Positions 17,866 to 26,057 of a stretch of 64,000 bases of DNA are shown here, one piece after another. Every line of letters begins with the position of its first letter. The first letter of the stretch is position 1. Source of the DNA: Gemmatimonadaceae bacterium (lineage in GTDB: Bacteria > Gemmatimonadota > Gemmatimonadetes > Gemmatimonadales > Gemmatimonadaceae); the NCBI GenBank assembly GCA_036273715.1, contig DASUHB010000072.1:124001-188000 (forward strand), read 5' to 3'. Below the pieces are notes generated by a model, which saw only the letters and a list, made by a program, of their open reading frames with translations, ran no database searches and was not told where the DNA came from. Both the position numbers and the translations under genes were made by a program.

Positions 17866-18524
17866 CGGACGAGCTCCACGGGAGGCGGCACGAATGCGTC
17901 GGGTTCGGGCGCGGCGAACGCGAGGTCGGCGCGATCGGGAAGCGATTCGCCCCGCGCCTGGTCGCCGTGGAGAAACCGGTCGAGCAGGCGATAGCCGTGT
18001 TCGGTGAGCGCCGACTCGGGGTGAAACTGCACGCCGACCACGAGATGCTCGCGGTGCTCGACGGCCATGATCTCGCCATCATCGGACGTCGCCGTCACCC
18101 GAAGGCTCGACGGCAGCGAGGCGGGCGCGATGACTAACGAATGATATCGCGTCGCGATGAACGGCGACGGCAGATCGGTAAAGACGCCGCTGCCATCGTG
18201 GTGGATGCGCGACGTCTTGCCGTGCATCGGGACGCGGGCCCGCACGATCTCGGCGCCGTAGGCGGCGCCGATGCATTGGTGTCCCAAGCAAACGCCGAGG
18301 ATCGGAACGCGGCCGCCAAAGCAGCGGATCAGGTCGGTGGACATGCCGGCCTCGGCGGGCGAGCAGGGGCCTGGCGAGATGATGATCCGCTGCGGCGCGA
18401 GCGCCGCGACCTCATCGAGGGAAATGGCGTCGTTTCGACGAACGAGCGGCTCGCTGCCCAACTCGCGCACGTAGCGGGCGAGGTTGTAGACGAACGAGTC
18501 GTAGTTGTCGATGAGCAGAATCAT
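17862..18524 (-). CDS. pabA: Aminodeoxychorismate synthase glutamine amidotransferase
   Basis: A 220-residue class I glutaminase supplying ammonia to PabB. Nucleophile Cys in GVCLGHQ, oxyanion segment SPGPCSPAEAG, and catalytic His/Glu in HPES are all present, so it should be active. TrpG of the tryptophan pathway is nearly identical, but the pabB neighbour and cofactor context favour PabA. A C-terminal Pro-rich tail of about 25 residues extends past the usual domain. Its stop overlaps pabC by ATGA; 29 bases separate it from pabB. Confidence 0.9.
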   Translation of the reverse strand: MILLIDNYDSFVYNLARYVRELGSEPLVRRNDAISLDEVAALAPQRIIISPGPCSPAEAGMSTDLIRCFGGRVPILGVCLGHQCIGAAYGAEIVRARVPMHGKTSRIHHDGSGVFTDLPSPFIATRYHSLVIAPASLPSSLRVTATSDDGEIMAVEHREHLVVGVQFHPESALTEHGYRLLDRFLHGDQARGESLPDRADLAFAAPEPDAFVPPPVELVR

Positions 18525-18553
18525 GAGGACGCCGGGTGCGTTGGCTCGCGGGC

Positions 18554-20047
18554 TCAGCGGTGCGCCGGGGCAGTGAGCGCCAGGGCATCGATGAGTGCGC
18601 GCGCCTTGTCGAGAGTCTCGCGGTACTCCTGTTCGGGATCGGAGTCGGCGACGATGCCGCCACCTACACTAAAGTACACCGTGTCGCCGAGCGCCTGATA
18701 GGTGCGGATGACGATGCTCGTGTCCATGACGCCGGTGGTGGAGATGTAGCCGATGGAGCCGCAATAGACGCCGCGGCGCGACGGCTCGAGCTCGGCGATG
18801 ATCTCCATGGCGCGGACTTTGGGTGCGCCGGTGATGGAACCACCGGGGAAGGTTGCAGTGAGCAGGTCCACGGCGTCGCGTCCGTCCTCGAGCTCACCGG
18901 TGATGGTGGACACGAGGTGGTGCACGGTTGAATAGTGTTCCAGTGCGAATAATTCAGGCACGCGCACGGTGCGCGGCGCGCACACGCGGGACAGGTCGTT
19001 GCGGAGCAGGTCGACGATCATGAGGTTTTCGGCGCGGTCCTTTGCGCTGTCGGCGAGGGCGCGGCCCAACGCGGCGTCGTGGGCCGGGTGGATGCCGCGG
19101 GGGCGTGTGCCTTTGATGGGGCGTGCTTCCACGCGGCGTGCCGCATCGAGGCGCAGAAAGCGCTCGGGCGATGCGCTGAGCACGTGGAGTTCCTCGAAGG
19201 CGAGGTACGCCGAGAACGGCGCGGGATTGAGCGCGCGCAGTCGTTGGTACAGCGACCACGTGGATTCGCGCAGCGGCGCCTCGAGGCGTTGCGAGACATT
19301 GGCCTGGAAGATGTCGCCGGCCACGATGTACTCGCGCACGCGTGTGACCGCGTCGAGGTAGCCGCGGTGTGTGAAGGAGGATCGAAGGCCGATGGTCTGC
19401 GGCGCGGCGACGTCGGTGACCGGGTACGCCGGCGCGCGGGCCGCTTCATGCCTAACTGGCATCCGGCCGCCGCGCGATACCTCGGGCTGCGCCAGGCGGC
19501 GCGCCAGTTCTGTTAGGCGGGCGCGCGCGCGGGCGGCGCGGGCCGGCCCCTCGTCTGGTAGGCCGGACGACATGATCCAGGCCCGGTGTTCGTCGTGGTC
19601 CCAGGCGACGACGCAGTCGTAGAGGGCGATGACGATATCGGGAATCGCCAGATCATCGTAGCGCGGCGCCGGGAGACGTTCGAGCACTGCGCCCCAGTCG
19701 TAGGCGATGTAGCCGGCCGCGCCTCCCTGAAACGGCGGCAGGCCGGGCACCGGCTCCGATTCGAAGGGCTGTAGCAGACGTCGGACTTCCGCGAGGCCAT
19801 GGCCGGGCACCGCCGTGCGCGAACCATCGCGATAGTCAATGCGCTCGGCGCGGCCCGCTTTGCATCGCACGACGATCGCCGGATCGGCGGCGAGAAACGA
19901 GTATCGGTCGCGGGCGCCGGCGTCGCGGGCGCTGGTGTGGGCCGTAGCGCTGTCGAGGAACAACACGTACGGCAGTGCGGCGAGGGCGGCGCACGCGGAT
20001 TCGGGGTCCGGCGGCGGGAGGAGCTCCTCGGCGAGCGGGAGGGTCAT
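18554..20047 (-). CDS. pabB: Aminodeoxychorismate synthase component I
   Basis: A 497-residue chorismate-utilising enzyme: N-terminal anthranilate synthase I-like region (FQGGAAGYIAYDWG) and C-terminal chorismate-binding domain with RFLRLD, IKGTRPRG, DLLRNDLSRVC, TFPGGSITGAPK and GGGIVADSDPEQEY. Lys in IKGTRP is the residue typical of PabB-type enzymes. It converts chorismate and ammonia to 4-amino-4-deoxychorismate. Start overlaps the DUF6513 stop as ATGA. Confidence 0.93.
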   Translation of the reverse strand: MTLPLAEELLPPPDPESACAALAALPYVLFLDSATAHTSARDAGARDRYSFLAADPAIVVRCKAGRAERIDYRDGSRTAVPGHGLAEVRRLLQPFESEPVPGLPPFQGGAAGYIAYDWGAVLERLPAPRYDDLAIPDIVIALYDCVVAWDHDEHRAWIMSSGLPDEGPARAARARARLTELARRLAQPEVSRGGRMPVRHEAARAPAYPVTDVAAPQTIGLRSSFTHRGYLDAVTRVREYIVAGDIFQANVSQRLEAPLRESTWSLYQRLRALNPAPFSAYLAFEELHVLSASPERFLRLDAARRVEARPIKGTRPRGIHPAHDAALGRALADSAKDRAENLMIVDLLRNDLSRVCAPRTVRVPELFALEHYSTVHHLVSTITGELEDGRDAVDLLTATFPGGSITGAPKVRAMEIIAELEPSRRGVYCGSIGYISTTGVMDTSIVIRTYQALGDTVYFSVGGGIVADSDPEQEYRETLDKARALIDALALTAPAHR

Positions 20048-21513
20048 TCGGGCTCGGATCCGGTGTCGGGCGGCTCCCTTCCCTCGCGCGCGCGGGCAGC
20101 GCGCTCGGCGCGGCGCGACCGTTGCGTTAGGCGGACGTGCTCGGCGACCGCGTCGTCGGCGGGTGTGAGGTAGCCCCAGTCGAGCTGGCCTTCCTGCCGG
20201 TACGTCTTGCCGAGCGTGATGGCGAGCTTCGCTTTCGCCAGCTCCTTGCCGAGGTAGAAAGCATGGGCGGCCTCGGTCACGCCTAACTGTGAGAAGATCT
20301 GCTGGATGTCCGTGCCGCGCACGAACAGCTCGCGGTTGAGCACGACGATCGATTCGCGATCGGTGAAGATCCGGAAGTTGGGATCGGTAATGTGCGACTG
20401 CAGCTCGCGGAGCTCGTCGTCGCCGTACGACAGAATGCGCTGATCCTTGACCGTGACGAGCCGGTCATCGATGTGCTTCGGCGCGACCTTGTTGCGGATC
20501 GCGTAGTGCATGAGGCGTCGCGCGATGTCCACCTCCCGAACGGCGCCCCGCGCCCAGCCGATGACCTCCGTCGTCAGGACCATGCGCACGCCGAGCTCCT
20601 CGCACATTGCAATGAGGATCGCGTTGACGCCGGTAGTGTCGGCGGCGGTGAGCTCGGTGAGGTTGCCGATGCCCATCATCATCGGCGCCTCGGGATGGCG
20701 GCGCCGGGTGTCGATGAAGCGCTCGAGCGACGCGACGAAGCCGAAGCCGATCGGATCGATGACAGGATCGATGAGATACGGGATGCCTAACGATGACAGC
20801 TCGCGGATGGTCGGCTCGAGTGTGTCGAGCGAGGCGCCGAAGTCGGGCACGGCGACGACGCGTACGCCGCGGCCGGCGAGCTGCCGCGCGACTGCGAGGT
20901 TGGAGCCGTTGATGCTGAGGACGAGCGACGCGCCGGCGTCGACCGCTGTCATGATTTCGCCGGCGTCGAAGCTGTCGACGCTGACGTGCATGCCGGCCGC
21001 CACGAGCTCGCGCACGACGGGTGCCAGCTCGGGGAACGCGAGTCCGGGCGTGCAGCCGATGTCGATGACATCGGCGCCCGTCTCGTGCAGCCGGTGCGCT
21101 TCGGCGAGCAGCGCGTCGCGCGACCAGCGCGGCGCGTTGTTGATCTCGGCGAGGATCTCGATGTCGTAGTCGCCGTAGTCGCGCTGCAGCGCTTCCTGGC
21201 CGAAGTACTCGGGAATCTCGCGCAGGTCCTTCGGTCCCTTGGCGACGCGGACGCCCATGCGCTCGGCGATGACACCCGTGTCGCCCTCGCAGAGGCCGGG
21301 GATGAGGACGAGATCGGTATGGGATGCCGGCGGCGCAGGAAGGAAGCGCGCGATCCACGGTGTGGTCATGAGCGCGGCGACGGTGATGTGCATGACGGCG
21401 ACGTCGAACGCGAACGGAGGCGTCATGCGATCGAGCGTGCGCCGGAGCGCCGGTTCTGCCAGCCGCCCAGTGACGAACAGCACGCGGGTGGGTGTGACCG
21501 CTCGGTCGCTCAC
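20044..21513 (-). CDS. Dihydropteroate synthase-like protein, DUF6513 family
   Basis: A 489-residue protein with an N-terminal family-specific domain (about 1-130), a TIM-barrel region similar to dihydropteroate synthase (ILAEINNAPRWS, GADVIDIGCTPG, MHVSVDSFD, SLVLSINGSN, about 135-330) and a C-terminal extension. It is a known companion of H4MPT genes and is expected to couple the pterin to the beta-RFAP-derived arylamine, though this reaction is inferred. GTG start. Normal dihydropteroate synthase is about 280 residues, so this is not folP. Confidence 0.82.
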   Translation of the reverse strand: MSDRAVTPTRVLFVTGRLAEPALRRTLDRMTPPFAFDVAVMHITVAALMTTPWIARFLPAPPASHTDLVLIPGLCEGDTGVIAERMGVRVAKGPKDLREIPEYFGQEALQRDYGDYDIEILAEINNAPRWSRDALLAEAHRLHETGADVIDIGCTPGLAFPELAPVVRELVAAGMHVSVDSFDAGEIMTAVDAGASLVLSINGSNLAVARQLAGRGVRVVAVPDFGASLDTLEPTIRELSSLGIPYLIDPVIDPIGFGFVASLERFIDTRRRHPEAPMMMGIGNLTELTAADTTGVNAILIAMCEELGVRMVLTTEVIGWARGAVREVDIARRLMHYAIRNKVAPKHIDDRLVTVKDQRILSYGDDELRELQSHITDPNFRIFTDRESIVVLNRELFVRGTDIQQIFSQLGVTEAAHAFYLGKELAKAKLAITLGKTYRQEGQLDWGYLTPADDAVAEHVRLTQRSRRAERAARAREGREPPDTGSEPE

Positions 21514-21525
21514 GGCGTTAGGCGG

Positions 21526-21885
21526 CTACTTGGGATCGCCGCCGCGCACGAACTTGTTGGGTGTCCCCTCGAGCGGTGATCCCGACGGTCGCCAGAGCGA
21601 GCACTCCTCGATGCGTTTCGCGAGCGCGAAGTCCTTGTCGGTGATGCCGCCCGCGCTGTGCGTCTTGAGCTTGACCCACACCTTGGCCCACGTGACGGAG
21701 AGATCCGGGTGGTGGTATGCGGCCTCGGCGACGTAGCCGATGGCGTTGACGAGCATGAGGGTGGTCGGCCAGCCGTCGGTCTTGTACTGGCGGCGGATCC
21801 ATCCGTCTTCGTAGTACCATCCCGGAAGATCGCGGAGCTTCTCGGCGATCTGGTCATCGGTGTAGGTGGTGTCTTTCGCGACCAT
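21526..21885 (-). CDS. Pterin-4a-carbinolamine dehydratase family protein
   Basis: A 119-residue PCD/DCoH protein. The active-site pattern E-AAY-HHP-DLSVT-W followed nine residues later by His matches the family signature. PCDs dehydrate 4a-hydroxytetrahydropterin; versions inside H4MPT clusters probably act on a pterin intermediate or maintain the reduced cofactor. It lies 12 bases upstream of the DUF6513 gene in the same direction. The last ~25 residues (SPLEGTPNKFVRGGDPK) are a tail beyond the core fold. Confidence 0.87.
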   Translation of the reverse strand: MVAKDTTYTDDQIAEKLRDLPGWYYEDGWIRRQYKTDGWPTTLMLVNAIGYVAEAAYHHPDLSVTWAKVWVKLKTHSAGGITDKDFALAKRIEECSLWRPSGSPLEGTPNKFVRGGDPK

Positions 21886-21952
21886 TGTCGTGCTCCTTGC
21901 CGATTGAACGAGCCGCCACCGCGGCGTGTGGTCTGCCTAACTGAAAGCCGAG

Positions 21953-22804
21953 CTACATCACGGCGCCGCCGCCGATCAAGAGCGTCTGGCCCGTCAAATA
22001 CGCGCTGTCGGGCGAGGCGAGAAACACGGCAGCGCGCGCGACGTCGGCCGGCGTGCCCCAGCGCGCGAGCGGAATCGTCCGCGCGATCTTGCGTCGCCTA
22101 ACGGCGTCGAGCCCGCCGCCGAACTCCGTGTCGATCCATCCCGGAGCGAGGACGTTGACCCGGATGTGCGGCGCCACCGTGCGGGCGAGCGACTTGCTGA
22201 ATGCCATCACGCCGCCTTTGACCGCCGAGAACATCTCCGGATTGCGTCCCGACATGCCGGTGAGGACGTGGTCCCAGCTCATGTTCAGAATAACGCCGCC
22301 GGACGATTGTTCGCGCATCACCCGCGTGGCTTCCCAGGACGCGAGGATGGTGCCCCGAAGGTCGACTGACAGAAGCAGGTCGAGCTTCTTCGCGTCGGGA
22401 AGATTGGCGGTGCGACCGGTAAGGATGTCGGCGCCGGCGTTGTTGACCCACACGTCGAGGCGGCCGAGGGCCCGCTGCGCGTCCGCGGCCAGATCGGTAA
22501 TCGACGCGGCGTCGGCCAGGTCGAGCTTGAACACATGCGCCTGACGTCCCAGGCGCCCGATTTCGGCCGCCGTGGATCTGGCTTCGCGTTCTTCGCTGCG
22601 ATAGGTGATCGCGACATCTGCACCGGCCTGGGCGACGGCAAGCGCGATGGCGCGGCCGATCCCTGTCGAGGCGCCGGTCACGACCACGCTGGTACCTGCC
22701 AGCGCCTGGCCGGCGCTGCCGGATCGCGTGGCGCCAGCGTGTCGATCGGTCAACCGGTTGCCTCCGTACCGCGGGTTCCGTAGAGTAGCCGGGAGCGCAA
22801 ACAT
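21953..22804 (-). CDS. Short-chain dehydrogenase/reductase with altered active site
   Basis: A 283-residue SDR: TGASTGIG (43-50) for NAD(P) binding and NNAG (121-124) are intact. The catalytic YxxxK reads F192-SAV-K196, so Tyr is Phe, and the usual Ser position aligns with W177 (NMSW). A 35-residue extension precedes the fold. Placed between PCD and mfnB, it may be a pterin or furan reductase using another acid, or a binding protein. No dmrA-type dihydromethanopterin reductase is visible in the window, so a substitute role is conceivable but unproven. Confidence 0.8.
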   Translation of the reverse strand: MFALPATLRNPRYGGNRLTDRHAGATRSGSAGQALAGTSVVVTGASTGIGRAIALAVAQAGADVAITYRSEEREARSTAAEIGRLGRQAHVFKLDLADAASITDLAADAQRALGRLDVWVNNAGADILTGRTANLPDAKKLDLLLSVDLRGTILASWEATRVMREQSSGGVILNMSWDHVLTGMSGRNPEMFSAVKGGVMAFSKSLARTVAPHIRVNVLAPGWIDTEFGGGLDAVRRRKIARTIPLARWGTPADVARAAVFLASPDSAYLTGQTLLIGGGAVM

Positions 22805-22862
22805 GACCGGCGCGGCGACGCGTCACAAGGGGACTCGAGGGCGAGGGCAAGGGAGAACATCG

Positions 22863-23678
22863 ATGCGGCTTCTCATCAGTGTGTCGAGCGGGGCCGAGGC
22901 GGAGGCGGCGCTCGAGGGCGGGGCGGACATCATCGACGCGAAGGATCCTGCCGCGGGTCCGCTCGGCGCCGTGAGTGGGCGCGCATTGGGCGAAATCGTG
23001 AGGGCCGTGGATGGCCGGCTGCCAGTGAGCGCGGCGCTTGGCGACGCGAGCGACGAGGTGGCGGTCGCGTTGGCCGCACGACGGGTGGCCACTCACCGCC
23101 TGGCGTACTTGAAGATCGGCTTTGCGGGTATTTCAGATCAGGAGCGGGTGGAGTCGCTGGTCGCGGCTGCAGTGCATGGCGCGTGTTTGGTCAGCGCGAG
23201 CATCGGGGTCATTGCGGTGGGATACGCGGACTATTTGCATCCGGATGTTGCTAGTCTGTCGCCATGGTGGCTCGTTGAAGCTGCAGAACGTGCCGGCGCG
23301 TTAGGCGTTCTCCTCGACACCGCCGTGAAGCATACGGACCGCGCGGCTCGCGGGGTGTTCGGAGCGATGTCGGAGACGCAACTGGCGGCATGGGTGCGCC
23401 ACGCTCACGGTGCCGAGTTGACGGTGGCAGTGGCAGGTGGTCTCGCCGGGTCGCAGCTCTCGGAATTGCGCGCCCTCGGCGTGGATGTCGCGGGCGTCCG
23501 CGGCGCTGCGTGCGAGGATGGCGACCGGCTTGGACGGGTGTCACGCGCTCGAGTCGCCGCGCTGGCCCGGTGCGCCGGCCGGCGGAGCTGGGCGCAGGGG
23601 CCGGCGCCGGCTTCGCGACTGCGGCGCGGCGGCGAGGAGCGGCTCGAGCCGTCTACGTCGCCCGCAGCGCTTCAGTGA
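22863..23678 (+). CDS. mfnB: (5-formylfuran-3-yl)methyl phosphate synthase
   Basis: A 271-residue TIM-barrel (DUF556) enzyme making the furan of methanofuran from two glyceraldehyde 3-phosphates. Conserved: ADIIDAKDPAAGPLGA near residues 23-38, YLKIGF, SASIGV and DTAVKHTD with the late catalytic Lys. The final ~35 residues after VAALARC are an extra tail. Plus strand, opposite to its pathway neighbours; its 3' end overlaps the convergent mfnE by 26 bases. ATG 22863 follows a GGGAGAA stretch. Confidence 0.9.
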   Translation: MRLLISVSSGAEAEAALEGGADIIDAKDPAAGPLGAVSGRALGEIVRAVDGRLPVSAALGDASDEVAVALAARRVATHRLAYLKIGFAGISDQERVESLVAAAVHGACLVSASIGVIAVGYADYLHPDVASLSPWWLVEAAERAGALGVLLDTAVKHTDRAARGVFGAMSETQLAAWVRHAHGAELTVAVAGGLAGSQLSELRALGVDVAGVRGAACEDGDRLGRVSRARVAALARCAGRRSWAQGPAPASRLRRGGEERLEPSTSPAALQ

Positions 23679-24219
23679 GTCCGGCGGCATCGGCGATGAC
23701 GACTTCCAATCCGTTAGGCAGGGCCCGCTCGAAGTAGGCATCGACGAGCGCGGACTGCTCGTCGACCACCGGTTTGACGAGCACGAGGCGCCGTGCGCCT
23801 AACTCGCCCGCGACCCACGCGGCGATCGAGTCGCTCGTGACGTCCCAGCTGTGCGGCAGCGGATCGCGGGCGCGCAGCCAGCGGTAGGGCGCGAGCACTG
23901 GGAGCCGGCCATGCACGAGCGCGCCGGTGATTTCGGCCGGGTGTTCGACGAGCCGGGCGCGCGTCGTGCGCGAGGCGATGAGCAAGGCATGCTGGTCCAT
24001 GGCGAGGACCGCCATCCAGTGGGAGGCATCGGCGCCGATGCGCAGCTTCGTGTCGACGTTCCGGACGACATCGGCGAATGGTCCGCCGCCTGGGACGACG
24101 GCCAAACCGTCGGCGTGGGCGATGGCGCTCTCGAGCGCGCGCACGACTGCATCGAGTGGTCCTGGCGTCGCGAGCAGGGCACCGCCCACCTTTACGACGG
24201 TATCCACTCGCGAGGTCAT
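23653..24219 (-). CDS. mfnE: Amino acid kinase family protein, MfnE-like
   Basis: A 188-residue amino acid kinase-fold protein: VVKVGGALL at the N terminus, VVPGGGPFADVV nucleotide/phosphate loop, and DVTSDSIAAWVAGELGA in the middle. In methanofuran synthesis MfnE phosphorylates 5-(aminomethyl)-3-furanmethanol phosphate to the diphosphate. The start MTSRVD overlaps the mfnF stop as ATGA, so the longer open frame upstream is discounted. Role follows from the mfnF/mfnB neighbours. Confidence 0.85.
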   Translation of the reverse strand: MTSRVDTVVKVGGALLATPGPLDAVVRALESAIAHADGLAVVPGGGPFADVVRNVDTKLRIGADASHWMAVLAMDQHALLIASRTTRARLVEHPAEITGALVHGRLPVLAPYRWLRARDPLPHSWDVTSDSIAAWVAGELGARRLVLVKPVVDEQSALVDAYFERALPNGLEVVIADAAGLTEALRAT

Positions 24220-25238
24220 GCCTGGATGCGTGCGCGGAGGACGGCGACGGCGGCGGCGGGCGCCGCGCGCGAGGCGGCGCTGCCTAACGTTTCGGCGAGG
24301 CTCACGCAGGAGACCATGAGCCGTCGCGCCGCGCGCTCGGCGATGAAGGCGCCGAGTCCTGCGGCGACCACGGGAGCCTCCGGTGCGGTGTCCGCGCGGA
24401 CGCGCGCGAGCGCGGCCGACGTGCGCGCGATCTGGGCGTCGGCGACGTGAGCCGCAATGTGGTCGACGGCGCGATCGTCGAGGCTCTCGCGGTCGGCGCA
24501 CACGATGCGGGCGAGTCGTTCTCGCACGAACTCGCGCGCGACGGGCCGGCCGTCGGACGTGCCGGTATCGTAGTCGGCGGGCAGGAGGTCACCGTTCCAC
24601 ACATGCACATCGCCGGACAGGGCGAACGCTTCGGCAGACACGCCGGCCGCCGAGCCGCCGAGCGGCACTTCGTGGACGATGGCTTCAACGGGCGTCCGCA
24701 GGACGCCAAGATAGAGCAGCTCTCCGTTAGACAGGCGCTCGGCGTCGGTGCGGCCGGCCGCGACGACCGCGCCGGCGGCGATGGGAATGATGTCGGTGGT
24801 CGTGGACCCGATATCGACGAGCGTTGCGTCAGGCCACGTGAGCGCGATGACGGATGCCGTGGCGCGCCAGTTTGCGGCGGCGGCCCGAAGCGGGGTGTGG
24901 CGCGCTTCGTCCGGGCTCACAAAGCATCCGTCCACCGTGTAAACCGAGATTTCGTCGTTGCGGAACGCCGCGGAGAAGGCGTCGAGAACGAAGGTCACGC
25001 CCTCGCGCTTGGTGCGGAAGAGCTGCGAGAGCTCGGCCGTCATGGTGAGCGCGTGGGGGCAGCCGGGCGGCAGCGCCGCCGCGCGCGCCGCGGCGTGGAG
25101 CGCGTCGACGAGCTCCGCTGGTGTCCGTTGGATCTCGAACGGGCGCGTGCGCGCATGCACGACGCGTCCGTCCTCGACGACGGCGATTTTGAGGTTGACG
25201 CCGCCGATGTCCCACCCGGCCACGACCGTCGGCGTCAC
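24216..25238 (-). CDS. mfnF: MfnF-like methanofuran-precursor condensing enzyme
   Basis: A 340-residue actin/hydantoinase-like fold protein: GWDIGGVNLKIAVVE at the start, TMTAELSQLF, and a second phosphate loop LVDIGSTTTDIIPI. The family, long labelled H4MPT-linked C1 transfer pathway protein, joins the aminomethylfuran diphosphate to glutamyl-tyramine in methanofuran synthesis. GTG start; 23 bases separate it from the divergent HisA-like gene, a gap that contains a GTTAGGC copy. Confidence 0.88.
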   Translation of the reverse strand: MTPTVVAGWDIGGVNLKIAVVEDGRVVHARTRPFEIQRTPAELVDALHAAARAAALPPGCPHALTMTAELSQLFRTKREGVTFVLDAFSAAFRNDEISVYTVDGCFVSPDEARHTPLRAAAANWRATASVIALTWPDATLVDIGSTTTDIIPIAAGAVVAAGRTDAERLSNGELLYLGVLRTPVEAIVHEVPLGGSAAGVSAEAFALSGDVHVWNGDLLPADYDTGTSDGRPVAREFVRERLARIVCADRESLDDRAVDHIAAHVADAQIARTSAALARVRADTAPEAPVVAAGLGAFIAERAARRLMVSCVSLAETLGSAASRAAPAAAVAVLRARIQA

Positions 25239-25261
25239 AAGGCTCTTCCGTTAGGCGGTGG

Positions 25262-26032
25262 ATGCAGCTGATTCCGGTGCTCGATCTGCAAGGCGGGCGC
25301 GCGGTGCACGCTCGGGGCGGCGACCGGTCGCGTTACGCGCCTCTCATCTCGCGCGCCGCGCCCGATGCGGCGCCCGGCGACGCCGTCGCGATCACGGCGG
25401 CTTTCGCCGCGTTGGGCGCGCGACGCATCTACGTCGCGGATCTGGATGCGATCGAAGGACGCGCGCCGCAGGAATCGCTGGTGCACGAGTGCGCACGCGC
25501 GGGCCTCGACCACGGCGGCGCGCAGATCTGGCTCGACGCCGGTATCGCGCGGAGTGCAGACGCGGCGCGCTGGGGATCGGTCCCGGGCGTGGAGCGGATC
25601 ATCGTGGGACTGGAGAGCATCGCGGGCATGGACGTCGTCGCCGATGTCGTGCGGTTGGTTCGACCACTGCGCGTCGCGTTCAGCCTGGATCTTCGGAATG
25701 GCGCGCCTCAGGCGCGGTCGACGACGCTGGCTCGCGAAGCGCCGCTCGCGCTGCAGCAGGCGGCGGTGCGTGCCGGAGTGAGCGCGGTGCTGCTGCTCGA
25801 TCTCGCCCGCGTGGGCAGCGGCGCCGGTGTCGACGAAGCGCTGGCGGGGCGCATGGTCGCGAGGGCTGGGCCCGCGGAGTTGATCGTGGGGGGCGGCGTT
25901 GGGGATCTCGACGCCGTGCGCCGACTGGCGGTGTTGGGCGTACACGGTGTCCTCATCGGAAGCGCGCTGCACGACGGCCGGATCGATCCGCGTTTGCTCG
26001 CCGCCTTCGCCGCGTCCCCGGCGCCGGCCTAA
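25262..26032 (+). CDS. HisA-like TIM-barrel protein of the C1 cluster
   Basis: A 256-residue (beta/alpha)8 barrel with HisA/HisF traits: IPVLDLQGGRAVHA at the N terminus, FSLDLRNG mid-chain with the second acidic residue, and phosphate loops GGGVGDLDAV and IGSAL. A HisA paralogue is a known companion of H4MPT genes in methylotrophs; its substrate is not established. No other his genes are near, so a histidine role is unlikely. The TAA stop is in the loop of the terminator hairpin. Confidence 0.82.
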   Translation: MQLIPVLDLQGGRAVHARGGDRSRYAPLISRAAPDAAPGDAVAITAAFAALGARRIYVADLDAIEGRAPQESLVHECARAGLDHGGAQIWLDAGIARSADAARWGSVPGVERIIVGLESIAGMDVVADVVRLVRPLRVAFSLDLRNGAPQARSTTLAREAPLALQQAAVRAGVSAVLLLDLARVGSGAGVDEALAGRMVARAGPAELIVGGGVGDLDAVRRLAVLGVHGVLIGSALHDGRIDPRLLAAFAASPAPA

Positions 26033-26043
26033 CGGGCCGGCGC
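26021..26043. terminator. Hairpin terminator spanning the HisA-like stop codon
   Basis: Perfect 8-base stem GCGCCGGC (26021-26028)/GCCGGCGC (26036-26043) with loop CTAACGG, which contains the TAA stop and part of a GCCTAAC copy. It lies between convergent genes and can serve both; no T run. Confidence 0.6.
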
Positions 26044-26057
26044 ACCGAGCGCTCGTG

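Noticed and set aside
16064-18007. Long plus-strand open frame of 647 codons
   Set aside because: It is antisense to beta-RFAP synthase, DUF447 and pabC; its translation is low-complexity Arg/Ala-rich with no family features.
20044-21513. Ordinary folate dihydropteroate synthase (folP)
   Set aside because: The protein is about 200 residues too long, has family-specific ends and lies in an H4MPT cluster, so DUF6513 fits better.
25262-26032. Histidine biosynthesis gene hisA
   Set aside because: No other his genes are near and HisA-like paralogues are known companions of H4MPT genes.
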